41,955 nucleotides of DNA from CAZEVY01 sp964515555 (GCA_964515555.1 CAZEVY010000038.1:1-41955); one strand, 5' to 3'. Counted from the stretch's first letter, positions 1 to 8,346 are shown. Notes: generated by a model not told the origin, from the letters alone. Translations and numbers: made by a program.

Positions 1-299
1 TCTGGGGCAGCGAGTTCGGGCGGCTACCGATGTCGCAGAGCGGCAACGGGCGCGACCACAACCCGCACGGCTTCACGATGTGGTTCGCCGGCGGCGGCGT
101 CCAGGGCGGCCAGACGCTGGGGGCCACCGATGAGTTCGGCCTTCGCGCCATCGACGGCTGGCACATGCGGGATTTCCACGCGACGATTCTGCGGGCGCTC
201 GGCCTCGACCAGAATCGCCTGTGGTACCTCCACAACGGCAGGCACGAGAAGCTGACCGACTTCGGCGGCCGCGCGATCGAGCGCATGTTCGCCGGATAG
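1..299 (+). CDS. DUF1501 family protein, C-terminal fragment
   Basis: The frame is open from base 3 to the stop at 297-299; the 5' part lies outside the window. The visible 98 residues read WGSEFGRLP, then a GRDHNP motif, GFTMWFAGGGVQGG, and a late DFHATILRALG segment. These are the typical end of DUF1501 proteins, which belong to the alkaline-phosphatase/sulfatase-like superfamily. Members are usually exported through the Tat pathway and often lie downstream of a DUF1549/DUF1553 cytochrome-type partner; that partner would be outside the window. The H in GRDHNP is a conserved metal-site candidate. The substrate of the family is not established, so none is assigned. Confidence 0.75.
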   Translation, partial: WGSEFGRLPMSQSGNGRDHNPHGFTMWFAGGGVQGGQTLGATDEFGLRAIDGWHMRDFHATILRALGLDQNRLWYLHNGRHEKLTDFGGRAIERMFAG

Positions 300-325
300 C
301 CGCGGCGTCAGACGTCCATGCGGAT

Positions 326-378
326 CCGCTCCCTGACGGTCGCGGCTCTGTTACGGAGCCGCGCGCGTTAGCAAGCGG
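326..378 (+). repeat. Palindromic dispersed repeat, copy A
   Basis: Two 23-base arms (326-348 and 356-378) are imperfect inverted complements, matching at about 19 of 23 positions around a 7-base loop. A second copy with nearly the same arms lies at 35066-35126 on the minus strand. Copy A occupies the gap between two convergent genes (ends at 299 and 393), where such a hairpin could also act as a two-way terminator, but no T-tract follows. It resembles a REP-type intergenic element; membership of a genome-wide family is inferred. Confidence 0.6.
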
Positions 379-392
379 TCATCCGCAACAAA

Positions 393-1136
393 TTACGACG
401 CAAAGTCCTTCACGAGCCGGTTGAACCCGGCCGCGAACCGCTGATGGATGTTGTGCTTTCCCTCGGCAAAGACGTGCATCCGCGATCCGGCGATCCCCGC
501 CAGCAACGCCTCGGGATGAAACCCCGGAACCAGCGGGTCGCGCGCCCCATGCAGGATCAGGACCGGACAGCGGATGGCGCCCAGCCGCGCGCGATACAGC
601 TCGCCTCCCTCCGCCAGCCTCGCCTGCATCCAGTCGCCCCAGGCCGACCATAGCGCCTGCAGATCGCCGCCGTACACCGCCGCCAGGCTCTCGCGCATCC
701 GCGGCGACCACGTCTCGATCGACCGCGTCCGCTCGTACATCACGGCGTCCTCTGGCGAGACGAACGAGTTGCCGCCCCAGACGATCAGGCGCCGCACCAG
801 CGCCGGCCTCCGGATCGCCACAAGCGCCGCGACGTTGGCGCCGTCGCTCCATCCGGCGAGGTTGCAGGGAACGACGCCCAGCTTCTCGACGAGCGCCTCG
901 ACGTCGGCCGCGTCGCGCTCGAGGAAGTCGGGTGGAAACTCGCGGGAAGGAGGACGCGACTTCCCGTACCCGCGGAGGTCCGGCGCAATCACGCGAAAGC
1001 TGCCGCTCAGCTCTTCGAGCTGCGGCGCGAAGTCGGTGATTCCCGTGCCGAGCGCGCCCGGAATGCACACCAGGGCGGGCCCTTCCCCGCGCTCCTCGTA
1101 ATGCAGGTCGACTCCCGGCAAGCGCTGAGACGGCAT
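393..1136 (-). CDS. Alpha/beta hydrolase, BPHL (valacyclovir hydrolase)-like
   Basis: This 247-residue cytoplasmic protein has an alpha/beta hydrolase fold. The nucleophile elbow is GWSDGA with Ser97. The acid is the Asp in HGARDPLVP, and the histidine lies in EGKHNIHQRF near the C-terminus. The GWSDG elbow and the GKHNxHxRF ending are the pattern of BPHL, which hydrolyses amino-acid esters, so an esterase or related small-ester hydrolase is likely. There is no signal peptide. It is convergent with the preceding DUF1501 gene and divergent from the membrane protein starting at 1167. The exact substrate cannot be read from the sequence. Confidence 0.8.
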   Translation of the reverse strand: MPSQRLPGVDLHYEERGEGPALVCIPGALGTGITDFAPQLEELSGSFRVIAPDLRGYGKSRPPSREFPPDFLERDAADVEALVEKLGVVPCNLAGWSDGANVAALVAIRRPALVRRLIVWGGNSFVSPEDAVMYERTRSIETWSPRMRESLAAVYGGDLQALWSAWGDWMQARLAEGGELYRARLGAIRCPVLILHGARDPLVPGFHPEALLAGIAGSRMHVFAEGKHNIHQRFAAGFNRLVKDFAS

Positions 1137-1149
1137 CGGTAACTATTAT

Positions 1150-1166
1150 GGAGGGAAGCTCCCTCC
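1150..1166 (+). promoter_or_regulatory. Hairpin sequestering the ribosome-binding site of the CNNM-like gene
   Basis: GGAGGGA (1150-1156) and TCCCTCC (1160-1166) form a perfect 7-bp stem with an AGC loop. The last stem base directly abuts the ATG at 1167. The 5' arm holds the only Shine-Dalgarno-like sequence for this gene, so in the folded mRNA the site would be fully paired. This may be a translational switch, or chance in GC-rich DNA. Confidence 0.5.
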
Positions 1167-2492
1167 ATGCTGGGCACCGGCCTCGAACTCCTGGCGATTA
1201 TCGCGCTGATCGTCGCCAACGGTGTCTTCGCCATGTCGGAAATCGCCGTGGTTTCCGCGCGCCGCGCCCTGCTCCGCCAGAAGGCGGAAGAGGGAAATCG
1301 CAACGCGCGCATCGCACTGGACCTCGCCGCCGACCCCAACGACTTCCTCTCGACGGTGCAGGTCGGCATCACGCTCATCGGAACCCTCGCCGGGGCCTTC
1401 GGCGGAGCCACCATCGCCGCGAAGCTCGGCGCCTGGTTCGACCGCATGCCGGCGATCGCGCCGCACGGCGAGACGCTGGCGCTGGCGATCGTGGTGGTGG
1501 TCATCAGCTATCTCTCGCTGATCCTCGGCGAGCTGGTGCCGAAGCGGCTGGCGCTCGCGAATCCCGAGATGGTGGCCGCGGCCATGGCTCCCTCCATGCG
1601 GCTGCTCTCGCGCGCCGCCGCGCCGGCGGTGCGATTCCTGAGCATGTCGTCGGGCGTCGTGCTGCGCCTGCTCTCGGTGCGATCGCAGGGCGCCGGCGCC
1701 GAGGAGGAGATTCGCATGCTGATCGAGCAGGGCGCGCGCACGGGCGCCTTCCAGGAGGGCGAGCAGGAGATGCTCGAAGGCGTGCTGCGCCTGGGCGACC
1801 GCCGCATCGGCGAGCTCATGACGCCGCGCCAGAACATCGTGTGGCTGGAGGCGCGCGCCTCGGCGGTCGATATCCGCAAGGTGATCGCGGCGCACATCTA
1901 CTCGCGCTACCCTGTCGCCGAGGGGAGCCTCGACCGCGTGATCGGCGTGGTGCACGTAAAGGACCTCGCTGGCGTGCTGATGGAGGGCCGGCGGGTCGAC
2001 CTGCGCGCCTGTGCGCGCCCCGTCCAGTACATCCCCGAGCTGACGCGCGCGCCGCGGGCGATCCAGAGCTTCCAGAAGTCGCGCAACCAGCTCGCGCTGG
2101 TGGTCGACGAGCACGGCGGCGTCGAGGGGCTGATCACGCTCACCGACCTGGTGGAGGCCATCGTCGGCGACCTGCCTTCGCACGGCGAGGCGCCCGAGCC
2201 CATCGCGGCTCGCGGCGAGGATGGGTCGTGGGTGGTCGACGGCATGATGCCGCTGTTCGCCTTCAAGGAGCGGCTGGGGATCGAGCATCTCGCCGGCGAG
2301 GAGGGCGGCGTGACGACGCTGGGCGGCTTCGTCATGGCGCGACTGGGCCGCGTGCCCGAGCCGGCCGACTCGTTCGAGTTCGACGGCCGCCGCTACGAGG
2401 TCATCGGCATGGACGGCCGCCGGGTCGACAAGGTGCTCATTCGCGAAGCGACGCCGGAATCCCGACCCGATACGACGGATAGCGCAGCGTAA
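1167..2492 (+). CDS. CNNM/CorC-HlyC family membrane protein with CBS pair
   Basis: The protein has 441 residues. The N-terminal 200 or so form a DUF21/CNNM transmembrane domain: hydrophobic start MLGTGLELLAIIALIVANGV, SEIAVVSARR, and the helix LAIVVVVISYLSLILGELVPKRLAL. A CBS-domain pair follows at about 215-335, with GELMTPRQNIVWL and LALVVDEHGGVEGLITLTDLVEAIVGD. A CorC_HlyC transporter-associated domain lies at about 350-435. The family is linked to magnesium or cobalt efflux and, in older naming, haemolysins. The start at 1167 begins the first membrane helix. Its Shine-Dalgarno site sits in a hairpin (1150-1166). The 3' end overlaps the convergent epimerase gene by 56 bases. Confidence 0.88.
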   Translation: MLGTGLELLAIIALIVANGVFAMSEIAVVSARRALLRQKAEEGNRNARIALDLAADPNDFLSTVQVGITLIGTLAGAFGGATIAAKLGAWFDRMPAIAPHGETLALAIVVVVISYLSLILGELVPKRLALANPEMVAAAMAPSMRLLSRAAAPAVRFLSMSSGVVLRLLSVRSQGAGAEEEIRMLIEQGARTGAFQEGEQEMLEGVLRLGDRRIGELMTPRQNIVWLEARASAVDIRKVIAAHIYSRYPVAEGSLDRVIGVVHVKDLAGVLMEGRRVDLRACARPVQYIPELTRAPRAIQSFQKSRNQLALVVDEHGGVEGLITLTDLVEAIVGDLPSHGEAPEPIAARGEDGSWVVDGMMPLFAFKERLGIEHLAGEEGGVTTLGGFVMARLGRVPEPADSFEFDGRRYEVIGMDGRRVDKVLIREATPESRPDTTDSAA

Positions 2493-3174
2493 CTCGCAAC
2501 GCCCGGCAGACCGCGCGCCCGTCCACCCGGCGATCCACCGCACGGCCGCCTTGTCCGTGGGGCATCGCGACGCCGAGCAGCGCCGCACAATACGCCGCGA
2601 TCTCGCGCGCGCGGCACGGCTCCTCGTCGGCCACGGGGAACGCGCCGGTCAGATCCGACAGCAGCGCCTCCTCGCAGATCGCCGCCAGGTCGTCGACATG
2701 GATGCGGCTCACCCAGCGGTCGCCCGCCCCTCCGCGATACGTCCCCGCGCGCATCGACTCGTGAACTCCCCGACCCGGTCCGTAGATTCCCGCGGGGCGC
2801 AGGATGAGCCAGCTCCACGGCCCTTCCGCCACGGCGCGTTCCGCCTCCAGACGCGCCTGTCCGCGGTCGTCGGCCGGGGACGACGGCGTGTGTTCATCGA
2901 CCTCGCGCACCGCGCCGTAGACGGCGGTCGACGAAAGGTAGACGACGCGCCGGGGTGCGGCTCGCGAGAGGAGCGCGCCCGTGAAGTCAGCGGGGATCGC
3001 CGGGGGAATCGAGTACAGCGCCATGTCGTAGCCGGTGGAGCGCCTGGGCGAACTCTCGATCGCCGCTGCGACCGAGACGCGGGTCGTCGCGGTGACGTCC
3101 ATGCCGCGCGCGAGTAACCGGGCGGCCACGCGCCGGCCCGTGTATCCGCAGCCAAGAATGAGCGCCGATGCCAT
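2437..3174 (-). CDS. NAD(P)-dependent epimerase/dehydratase, YeeZ-like
   Basis: This is a 245-residue extended short-chain dehydrogenase-type protein. It begins MASALILGCGYTGRRVAARL, a Rossmann motif of the GCGYxG type seen in YeeZ-like proteins. Next come the strand VVYLSSTAVYG, with a YSST-like catalytic environment, then LRPAGIYGPGRG and RIHVDDLAAICEEAL, all typical of nucleotide-sugar epimerase relatives. The frame stays open to 3222, but the start at 3174 puts the Rossmann strand at the N-terminus, as the family requires. It is divergent from the kinase gene at 3210 and overlaps the 3' end of the CNNM-like gene. The substrate is unknown. Confidence 0.8.
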   Translation of the reverse strand: MASALILGCGYTGRRVAARLLARGMDVTATTRVSVAAAIESSPRRSTGYDMALYSIPPAIPADFTGALLSRAAPRRVVYLSSTAVYGAVREVDEHTPSSPADDRGQARLEAERAVAEGPWSWLILRPAGIYGPGRGVHESMRAGTYRGGAGDRWVSRIHVDDLAAICEEALLSDLTGAFPVADEEPCRAREIAAYCAALLGVAMPHGQGGRAVDRRVDGRAVCRALRVTLRYPSYRVGIPASLRE

Positions 3175-3209
3175 GCTATTGCTACACTCTATTGAAACAA
3201 CACGCTGCG

Positions 3210-5372
3210 ATGATCGGCTCACTGCTCAAAGATCGTTACCAGGTCGAAAAGGAGCTCGGTCGCGGAGGATTCGGAGTCGTCTACCTCGCGCGCGACCAGC
3301 AACTGCTCGGCAAAGCGGTGGTCATCAAAGTCCTCACCGACGATCTGGCCGCCGATCCGTGGCCCCTCAAGAAATTCCGCCAGGAGATCGAAGCCATGGC
3401 GCGCATCGATCACCCGGGCGTCGTCGGCGCGCTCGACACCGGCGAAACGGGCGACGGCAAGCCGTTCCTGGTGATGCAGTTCGTCGAAGGGGTGACGCTG
3501 CGCGGCGAGATCGGCTCGAACGGGATGGACCTTGCGCGCGCCGCCGGGCTCATCCGCCAGATCGGCCAGGCGCTCAACGCCGCCCACGCCGCCGGAGTCT
3601 GGCACCGCGACCTCAAGCCCGAAAACATCATGGTCCAGAAGCCCGGTGACGGCGAGGAGTACGTCAAGCTGATCGACTTCGGCATCGCCGCGATTAAGGA
3701 CTCACGCTTCGCCGAGCAGTCGCAGACCACCAAGGTGGCCGGCAGCTACGCCTACATGTCGCCCGAGCAGTTCGCCGGCAATCCCTGCGCGCAAAGCGAC
3801 ATTTGGGCATTCGGCGTGATCGCCTATGAAATGCTGACCGGGCGGAAGCCCTTCCAGAGCGAGTCGCTGTTCCAGTTGATGACGGATCAGCTGGCCGGCG
3901 TGCCTGTCCGCCCGCGACAGTTGCGTCCCGCCATCCCCCCCGCGGCCGAGGAGGCCGTGCTGCGCGCGCTTACCGCAGGCCTGGAGCAGCGCTACGGGCG
4001 CCCGCGCGAGTTCGGCGACGCTCTCGCCAAGGCGCTCACCGAAGAAGACCGGTCCGCCGCCGATGTGACCGCCGAGGTGAAACTCACATCGCCCACCGCC
4101 ACCACCGCCTACGCCACGACCTCGCAGCGCGTCGACCCGAAAAAGGTGGAAATGGCGCATGTCCTTTTCATGGATATCGTCGGATTTTCCAAGGAATACA
4201 TGGACCAGGGCGCCGCGCTCGTCACCGAGCTACAGCAGATCGTGCGGCAGGCCAAGGCCTACCAGGATGCGGAACGCAATCGCGAGATCATGCGTCTGGC
4301 GACCGGCGACGGCATGGCGCTGGTGTTTTTCGGCGATCCACAGACCGCGGCGCAGTGCGCCATCGAGGTCGGCGCCGCCCTGAAGGCGCGGCCGCATATC
4401 CGGCTGCGCATGGGCATCAACACCGGCCCGGTGCAGCGGCTGGAGGACATCAACTCCGGACCCAACGTCTCCGGCGCCGGCATCAACATGGCGCAGCGTG
4501 TCATGGACGCTGGCGACGCGGGTCACATTTTGTGCTCGAAGAGCACTACCGACGTGCTGGCGCAGCTCGCCACCTGGGCGCCGCATCTGCACGACCTGGG
4601 CGAGTGCGAGGTGAAGCACGGCATCAAGCTCCCCATCTACAACCTCTACACGCCCGAAGTCGGCAACGCCGATTGGCCGAGCCGCATTCCGCGGCGCAAG
4701 GAGGATGTCGAGCGCGAGGAGATGAAGGGCAAGTCGCGCCGGGCGCTGATGGGCGCTGTCGCCGCGCTCGTGGTGGTGGTGGGCGGCGTGGGCCTGTGGC
4801 GCTGGATGAATCCGCCGCTCCCGGAGACTTCCTTCGAATACTGGGCCACAGTGCAGCGGATCGACACCAAGAACACGCGCAAGTTCGCCAAGGAGCAGAT
4901 CCTCGACGAGAACCAGCAGATCGCCCTTCACCTGCGGGCGCCCTCGGCCGGGCACCTGTACGTGATCAACAAGGGCAAGCTCGCCGCCGGCGAAAAGACC
5001 TCGGTCTTTGTGGTCCTACACCCAGTTCCCAAGGGCGACTCCTCGGTCGCCGCCGGAGCCGAAATCCGCGCGCCCGCCAGCCGGGAGCACTGGTTCCGCG
5101 TCGACAAGTCGGCCACCGACGAGTACCTGTACCTGATTTGGTCCACTTCCAGGGTGCCGGCCCTGGAGGCCATCAAGGACGCCGAATCCGATCCCGAGAG
5201 TAACCACGTAATCATCAAGGAGGGCGACGAGCGCTTTCAGTCGCTTGCGAATTTCATGGAGCAGTATCTAGCGCCCGAGACGAATATTGAGCGAAACGAG
5301 CAGGCCAATCGCAGCGTCATTCGGGGCAGGGCCGCGATCCTGGTGCACCTGGTGAAACTGACACACATGTAG
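3210..5372 (+). CDS. Ser/Thr protein kinase fused to class III cyclase-like domain, TM and DUF4384-like domain
   Basis: The protein has 720 residues from MIGSLLKDRY; an upstream in-frame ATG at 3168 would overlap the divergent gene and add a non-conserved leader. The kinase (about 10-275) has GRGGFG 17-22, Lys40, HRDLKPEN 132-139, DFG 156-158 and SPEQ. It is followed by a class III nucleotide cyclase-like domain (about 315-480) with metal aspartates Asp322 (MDIVGFS) and Asp367 (GDG), and Asn426 and Arg430. The usual base-recognition positions look non-canonical (Leu363 and Asn419), so cyclase activity is uncertain. A membrane helix lies at 511-533. The last 185 residues, probably outside the membrane, resemble a DUF4384 beta domain. 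The next gene encodes a related secreted domain, suggesting a sensor and partner pair. Confidence 0.85.
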   Translation: MIGSLLKDRYQVEKELGRGGFGVVYLARDQQLLGKAVVIKVLTDDLAADPWPLKKFRQEIEAMARIDHPGVVGALDTGETGDGKPFLVMQFVEGVTLRGEIGSNGMDLARAAGLIRQIGQALNAAHAAGVWHRDLKPENIMVQKPGDGEEYVKLIDFGIAAIKDSRFAEQSQTTKVAGSYAYMSPEQFAGNPCAQSDIWAFGVIAYEMLTGRKPFQSESLFQLMTDQLAGVPVRPRQLRPAIPPAAEEAVLRALTAGLEQRYGRPREFGDALAKALTEEDRSAADVTAEVKLTSPTATTAYATTSQRVDPKKVEMAHVLFMDIVGFSKEYMDQGAALVTELQQIVRQAKAYQDAERNREIMRLATGDGMALVFFGDPQTAAQCAIEVGAALKARPHIRLRMGINTGPVQRLEDINSGPNVSGAGINMAQRVMDAGDAGHILCSKSTTDVLAQLATWAPHLHDLGECEVKHGIKLPIYNLYTPEVGNADWPSRIPRRKEDVEREEMKGKSRRALMGAVAALVVVVGGVGLWRWMNPPLPETSFEYWATVQRIDTKNTRKFAKEQILDENQQIALHLRAPSAGHLYVINKGKLAAGEKTSVFVVLHPVPKGDSSVAAGAEIRAPASREHWFRVDKSATDEYLYLIWSTSRVPALEAIKDAESDPESNHVIIKEGDERFQSLANFMEQYLAPETNIERNEQANRSVIRGRAAILVHLVKLTHM

Positions 5373-5377
5373 GAGGT
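5371..5377 (+). promoter_or_regulatory. Strong ribosome-binding site overlapping the kinase stop codon
   Basis: AGGAGGT begins inside the TAG stop of the kinase-cyclase gene and lies nine bases before the ATG at 5387. The arrangement indicates that the two genes share a transcript and are translationally coupled. It is also the strongest Shine-Dalgarno match noticed in the window. Confidence 0.75.
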
Positions 5378-5386
5378 ATTACGACG

Positions 5387-6382
5387 ATGGCGAGACATCT
5401 TCCGATGATGGCGGCGCTGGGCGCCTCGCTGGCGATGGCCCAGGACCCCGAAACCGGCTTCCGCCAGCTCTGGAACACCGAGCTGCTGAAAAAGCGTCCG
5501 CCCGCCGAGGCCCCCGCCGAAACCAAGACCGCAGCCAAGAAATCCTCCGAATCGCTCAACGCGTCGGCGACCTACAAACGGGTCTCCCCACCCGTCGCGA
5601 CCCCGAAGACGGGCACTGTGAAAAAGGACGTCGCGACTACATCCACCAAGGGAACCGCCAAGCCCGCGCCGTCGGCAACCGACACCGTCCTGGGCGTCAC
5701 GGTGTGGCGTCTGCGCCCCTCGACTCCCGAGGAAATGAAGGACAAGCGCCTGCTGGTTCTCCCGAAGGGACCCACCGGCGAGACCTGCCCTCCCACCGGC
5801 TCGACTACGCCGGAACGGGTACCGGTCACGAGCTCGCTATCGCGATGCGAGAAAGTTCGGCTTGCCGTGGAGGTTCCTCGCCAAGGGTATCTGTACATCG
5901 TCGACCGCGAAGTTTACGAAGACGGAAGCACGAGCGCGCCGTATCTCATCTACCCGAACCACCAGACACTCAAAGCCGCCAATCAGGTGGCCCCGGGCCG
6001 CACCCTCCTGATCCCCCATCCCGACGACGCCATAAATCACTTCGTCGTGCAGCCGAGCGCATCCGGGAAGAAGATGGTCGCCGAGCAGTTTTCCATCATC
6101 GTGACGCCCAAGCCCCTGAGCGATGACATGGTCGCTCGCGACGGACCGCTCCTGCTCTCCGAGGCCCAGTACAAGGAGTGGGAGGAGAAATACTACGTCG
6201 AGTCCGAAAGCTGGGAGCTCAACGGCGGGGACGGAAAGCCCGTCACACCCGCAGAAATGGAGGCCGGCGCCGGCTCGACGAAACTCACGCAGAACGACGC
6301 GCTTCCGCAGACGCTCTACAAGATCAACTGCGAGCCGGAACGGACGTTCCTCGTCAAGATTCCGGTGAAGGTCAAGCTGTAA
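5387..6382 (+). CDS. Secreted DUF4384-like protein, partner of the kinase-cyclase
   Basis: This 331-residue protein starts with a short hydrophobic signal (MMAALGASLAMA, cut before QDP). A low-complexity Lys/Ala/Thr/Pro linker runs to about residue 95. A beta-rich domain follows (VTVWRLRPS, then VRLAVEVPRQGYLYIVDREVYEDG, YLIYP and PGRTLLIP), similar to DUF4384 domains that accompany Ser/Thr kinases and caspase-like proteins. The GYLYIVDRE segment parallels GHLYVINKG in the extracytoplasmic part of the preceding kinase, so the two genes appear to carry related domains. It is probably periplasmic. The function of DUF4384 is not established; a role in stimulus sensing with the kinase is inferred from context. 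Confidence 0.7.
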   Translation: MARHLPMMAALGASLAMAQDPETGFRQLWNTELLKKRPPAEAPAETKTAAKKSSESLNASATYKRVSPPVATPKTGTVKKDVATTSTKGTAKPAPSATDTVLGVTVWRLRPSTPEEMKDKRLLVLPKGPTGETCPPTGSTTPERVPVTSSLSRCEKVRLAVEVPRQGYLYIVDREVYEDGSTSAPYLIYPNHQTLKAANQVAPGRTLLIPHPDDAINHFVVQPSASGKKMVAEQFSIIVTPKPLSDDMVARDGPLLLSEAQYKEWEEKYYVESESWELNGGDGKPVTPAEMEAGAGSTKLTQNDALPQTLYKINCEPERTFLVKIPVKVKL

Positions 6383-6383
6383 G

Positions 6384-7358
6384 CTATCGTCCCAGGTCGA
6401 GCGCGCCGCGCGGCTTCCCTTGCCGCGCCTCTTCATACGCGTCCCGCACCTGCCCTGGAAACGACCGTCCCACGTAGGTCTTCACGGCATCGCTGAGCGC
6501 GATGGACGTCGCCGCCGGACGCCCGTCCTTCAGCGTCACGATGTCCTCGAGCTTCCTGCCCGCCTTCACCGCGTCGCCCACCGCGCGGCTTAGCTCGACA
6601 AAGAACCGCCGCTGCGCCCCGAGAATCTCCTTGCCGCCGGCCGGGCCGTGCCCGGGAAGCACGTGCTCCACCGCCAGCTTTGAGGCCGCGTCGATCACCT
6701 TGGGCCAGTTGCCGATGTTGGCGTCGCCCATGAAGTTGAAGGGACCGTTGACGACGGCGTCGCCGGTCGCCAGCACACGCTCCTTCGGCAGGTAGACGAA
6801 TCCATCGCCGCGCGTGTGCGCCCACCCGAAGAAGTGAAACTCGACGCGCCGCGTCCCGTCCGACATCACGTGCGGCGACTTGGTGAACGTCTCCTTCGGC
6901 GGCTCGGCGGTCGAAAGCTTGAGCTCGGCGACGTCCTTGCGCGCCTTGGCCGTCTGCTGCCAGCGATCGGGCTCCAGGCGCTTCATCTCCTCGGCGACGC
7001 CGGCGTGCGCCAGCGTGATCGCCCCGAGTTGCGTCCACACCGCGTTGCCGTAGGCGTGGTCGCCGTGATGATGGGTGTCGAAGACGTACTTCACCGGCTT
7101 CGACGAAACCTTCTTCGCGTCGGCGAGCGCCAGCCGCGCGCCGCTCGGAAAGTTCGCGTCGACCACGATGAGGTGGTCCTTCATCTCGATGATGACGTTG
7201 TTGCAGTGGCCCTGGTCAAGAATCTCGCCTTCGCGGAACCAGACGCCCGGGACGATCTGCTTCACCGTCCCCGGCTGCGCCTCTCCGGAAGGAATCCACA
7301 GCGCCGTACAGCACAGGACGGCGAACATCGCCCCAAACCACGCTCGTCGATTGGCCAT
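6384..7358 (-). CDS. Secreted MBL-fold metallo-hydrolase
   Basis: The protein has 324 residues, with a signal peptide (about 1-27, ending SGEA-QPG) and a metallo-beta-lactamase fold. The zinc motif HxHxDH is His96-x-His98-x-Asp100-His101 (DTHHHGDHAYGN). Further metal ligands are in GWAHTRGDGFVYLP, the bridging Asp in LATGDAVVNG, and HVLPGHGPAGG. This is the general periplasmic MBL hydrolase type related to quinoprotein-relay and SoxH-like proteins rather than a true beta-lactamase. It may be a thioester or lactone hydrolase; the substrate cannot be read. It starts a minus-strand series with the aldo/keto reductase upstream (15 bases apart) and ends two bases from the convergent DUF4384 gene. 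Confidence 0.85.
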   Translation of the reverse strand: MANRRAWFGAMFAVLCCTALWIPSGEAQPGTVKQIVPGVWFREGEILDQGHCNNVIIEMKDHLIVVDANFPSGARLALADAKKVSSKPVKYVFDTHHHGDHAYGNAVWTQLGAITLAHAGVAEEMKRLEPDRWQQTAKARKDVAELKLSTAEPPKETFTKSPHVMSDGTRRVEFHFFGWAHTRGDGFVYLPKERVLATGDAVVNGPFNFMGDANIGNWPKVIDAASKLAVEHVLPGHGPAGGKEILGAQRRFFVELSRAVGDAVKAGRKLEDIVTLKDGRPAATSIALSDAVKTYVGRSFPGQVRDAYEEARQGKPRGALDLGR

Positions 7359-7373
7359 GAAGGAAAGTGTAAC

Positions 7374-8342
7374 TCAGCGGTTGTACTTCGGCGTGACCCC
7401 GCGCAGCCGCGCCCACACGCCGTCGACCGCGGCCACCGTGTCCACCGGCAGCGCGCCGTCCTCGCACGCCTTTAGATTCTGGTCAAGGTGCTCCAGGCGG
7501 CTGGCGCCGAGGATCACGCACTCCACGGAGGTGTGATGGAGCACCCAGTTGAGCGCCAGGCTCACGAGCGAACGGCCCGAGTCGCGCGCGATCCGCGCCA
7601 GTTCGTCGACGGCGTCGAAATACGCCGGGTGCCAGTAGCGATCCAGGTACATCTGGTTCCCATCGAAGCGCGTCCCCGCCCCGGGCCGCTCGCGCGAGTG
7701 CTTGCCGGTCAGCAGCCCGCCCGCCAGCGGATTGTACACGACGTTCGAGACCCCCAGCTGCTTCGACATCGGCAGGTACTCCTGCTCGATGCCGCGCGCT
7801 ATCAGGTTGTACATGGGCTGCGCGACGCGCGGCGGCGCATAGCCTTTCTTCTCGGCGATCCAGAAGATCTGCGTCACCTGCCAGCCGGCATAGTTCGAGG
7901 TCGCGGGGTAGCGCACCTTGCCGGCGCGCACCAGCCGGTCCATGGTGTCGAGTGTCTCTTCGATCGGCGCGGCGTAGTCGGGCTGGTGGAGATAGTAGAG
8001 GTCGAGATAGTCGGTCTGGAGCCGGCGCAGCGACTCGTCGATCGCACGCGTCATGGCGGCGCGGGAGAGGCCGCTTTCGTCGGGCCCGTCGCCCATCTTG
8101 CCGCGCACCTTGCTCGCCAGCACGACGCGGTCGCGCCGCCCGCGCAGCAGCCGACCTGTGATCTCCTCGGAGACGCCCTTGTTGTAGACGTTAGCGGTGT
8201 CGAGGAAATTCACCCCGTTCGCCAGGCAGTGGTCCACGATGCGACCCGCGGCGGCCTCATCGGTCTGCCCGCCAAAGGTCATGGTGCCGAAGCAGATTCG
8301 CGATACGTTCAGCCCCGTTCCGTTCAGTGCGATCCGTTCCAT
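7374..8342 (-). CDS. Aldo/keto reductase
   Basis: This is a 322-residue NADPH-dependent TIM-barrel oxidoreductase. The catalytic tetrad is complete: Asp48 (FLDTANVY), Tyr53, Lys78 (LASKVRG) and His119 (YYLHQPD). The frame remains open upstream to 8561, but that stretch is Arg-rich shadow of the neighbouring gene. The ATG at 8340-8342 gives the standard N-terminus (ALNGTGLNVSRICFGTMTFG) and lies five bases after the stop of the upstream gene at 8347. It resembles the YajO/Tas and potassium-channel beta-subunit-like group that reduces aldehydes and ketones; the physiological substrate is unknown. It is probably co-transcribed with the genes from rnc downward. Confidence 0.9.
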   Translation of the reverse strand: MERIALNGTGLNVSRICFGTMTFGGQTDEAAAGRIVDHCLANGVNFLDTANVYNKGVSEEITGRLLRGRRDRVVLASKVRGKMGDGPDESGLSRAAMTRAIDESLRRLQTDYLDLYYLHQPDYAAPIEETLDTMDRLVRAGKVRYPATSNYAGWQVTQIFWIAEKKGYAPPRVAQPMYNLIARGIEQEYLPMSKQLGVSNVVYNPLAGGLLTGKHSRERPGAGTRFDGNQMYLDRYWHPAYFDAVDELARIARDSGRSLVSLALNWVLHHTSVECVILGASRLEHLDQNLKACEDGALPVDTVAAVDGVWARLRGVTPKYNR

Positions 8343-8346
8343 TCGA

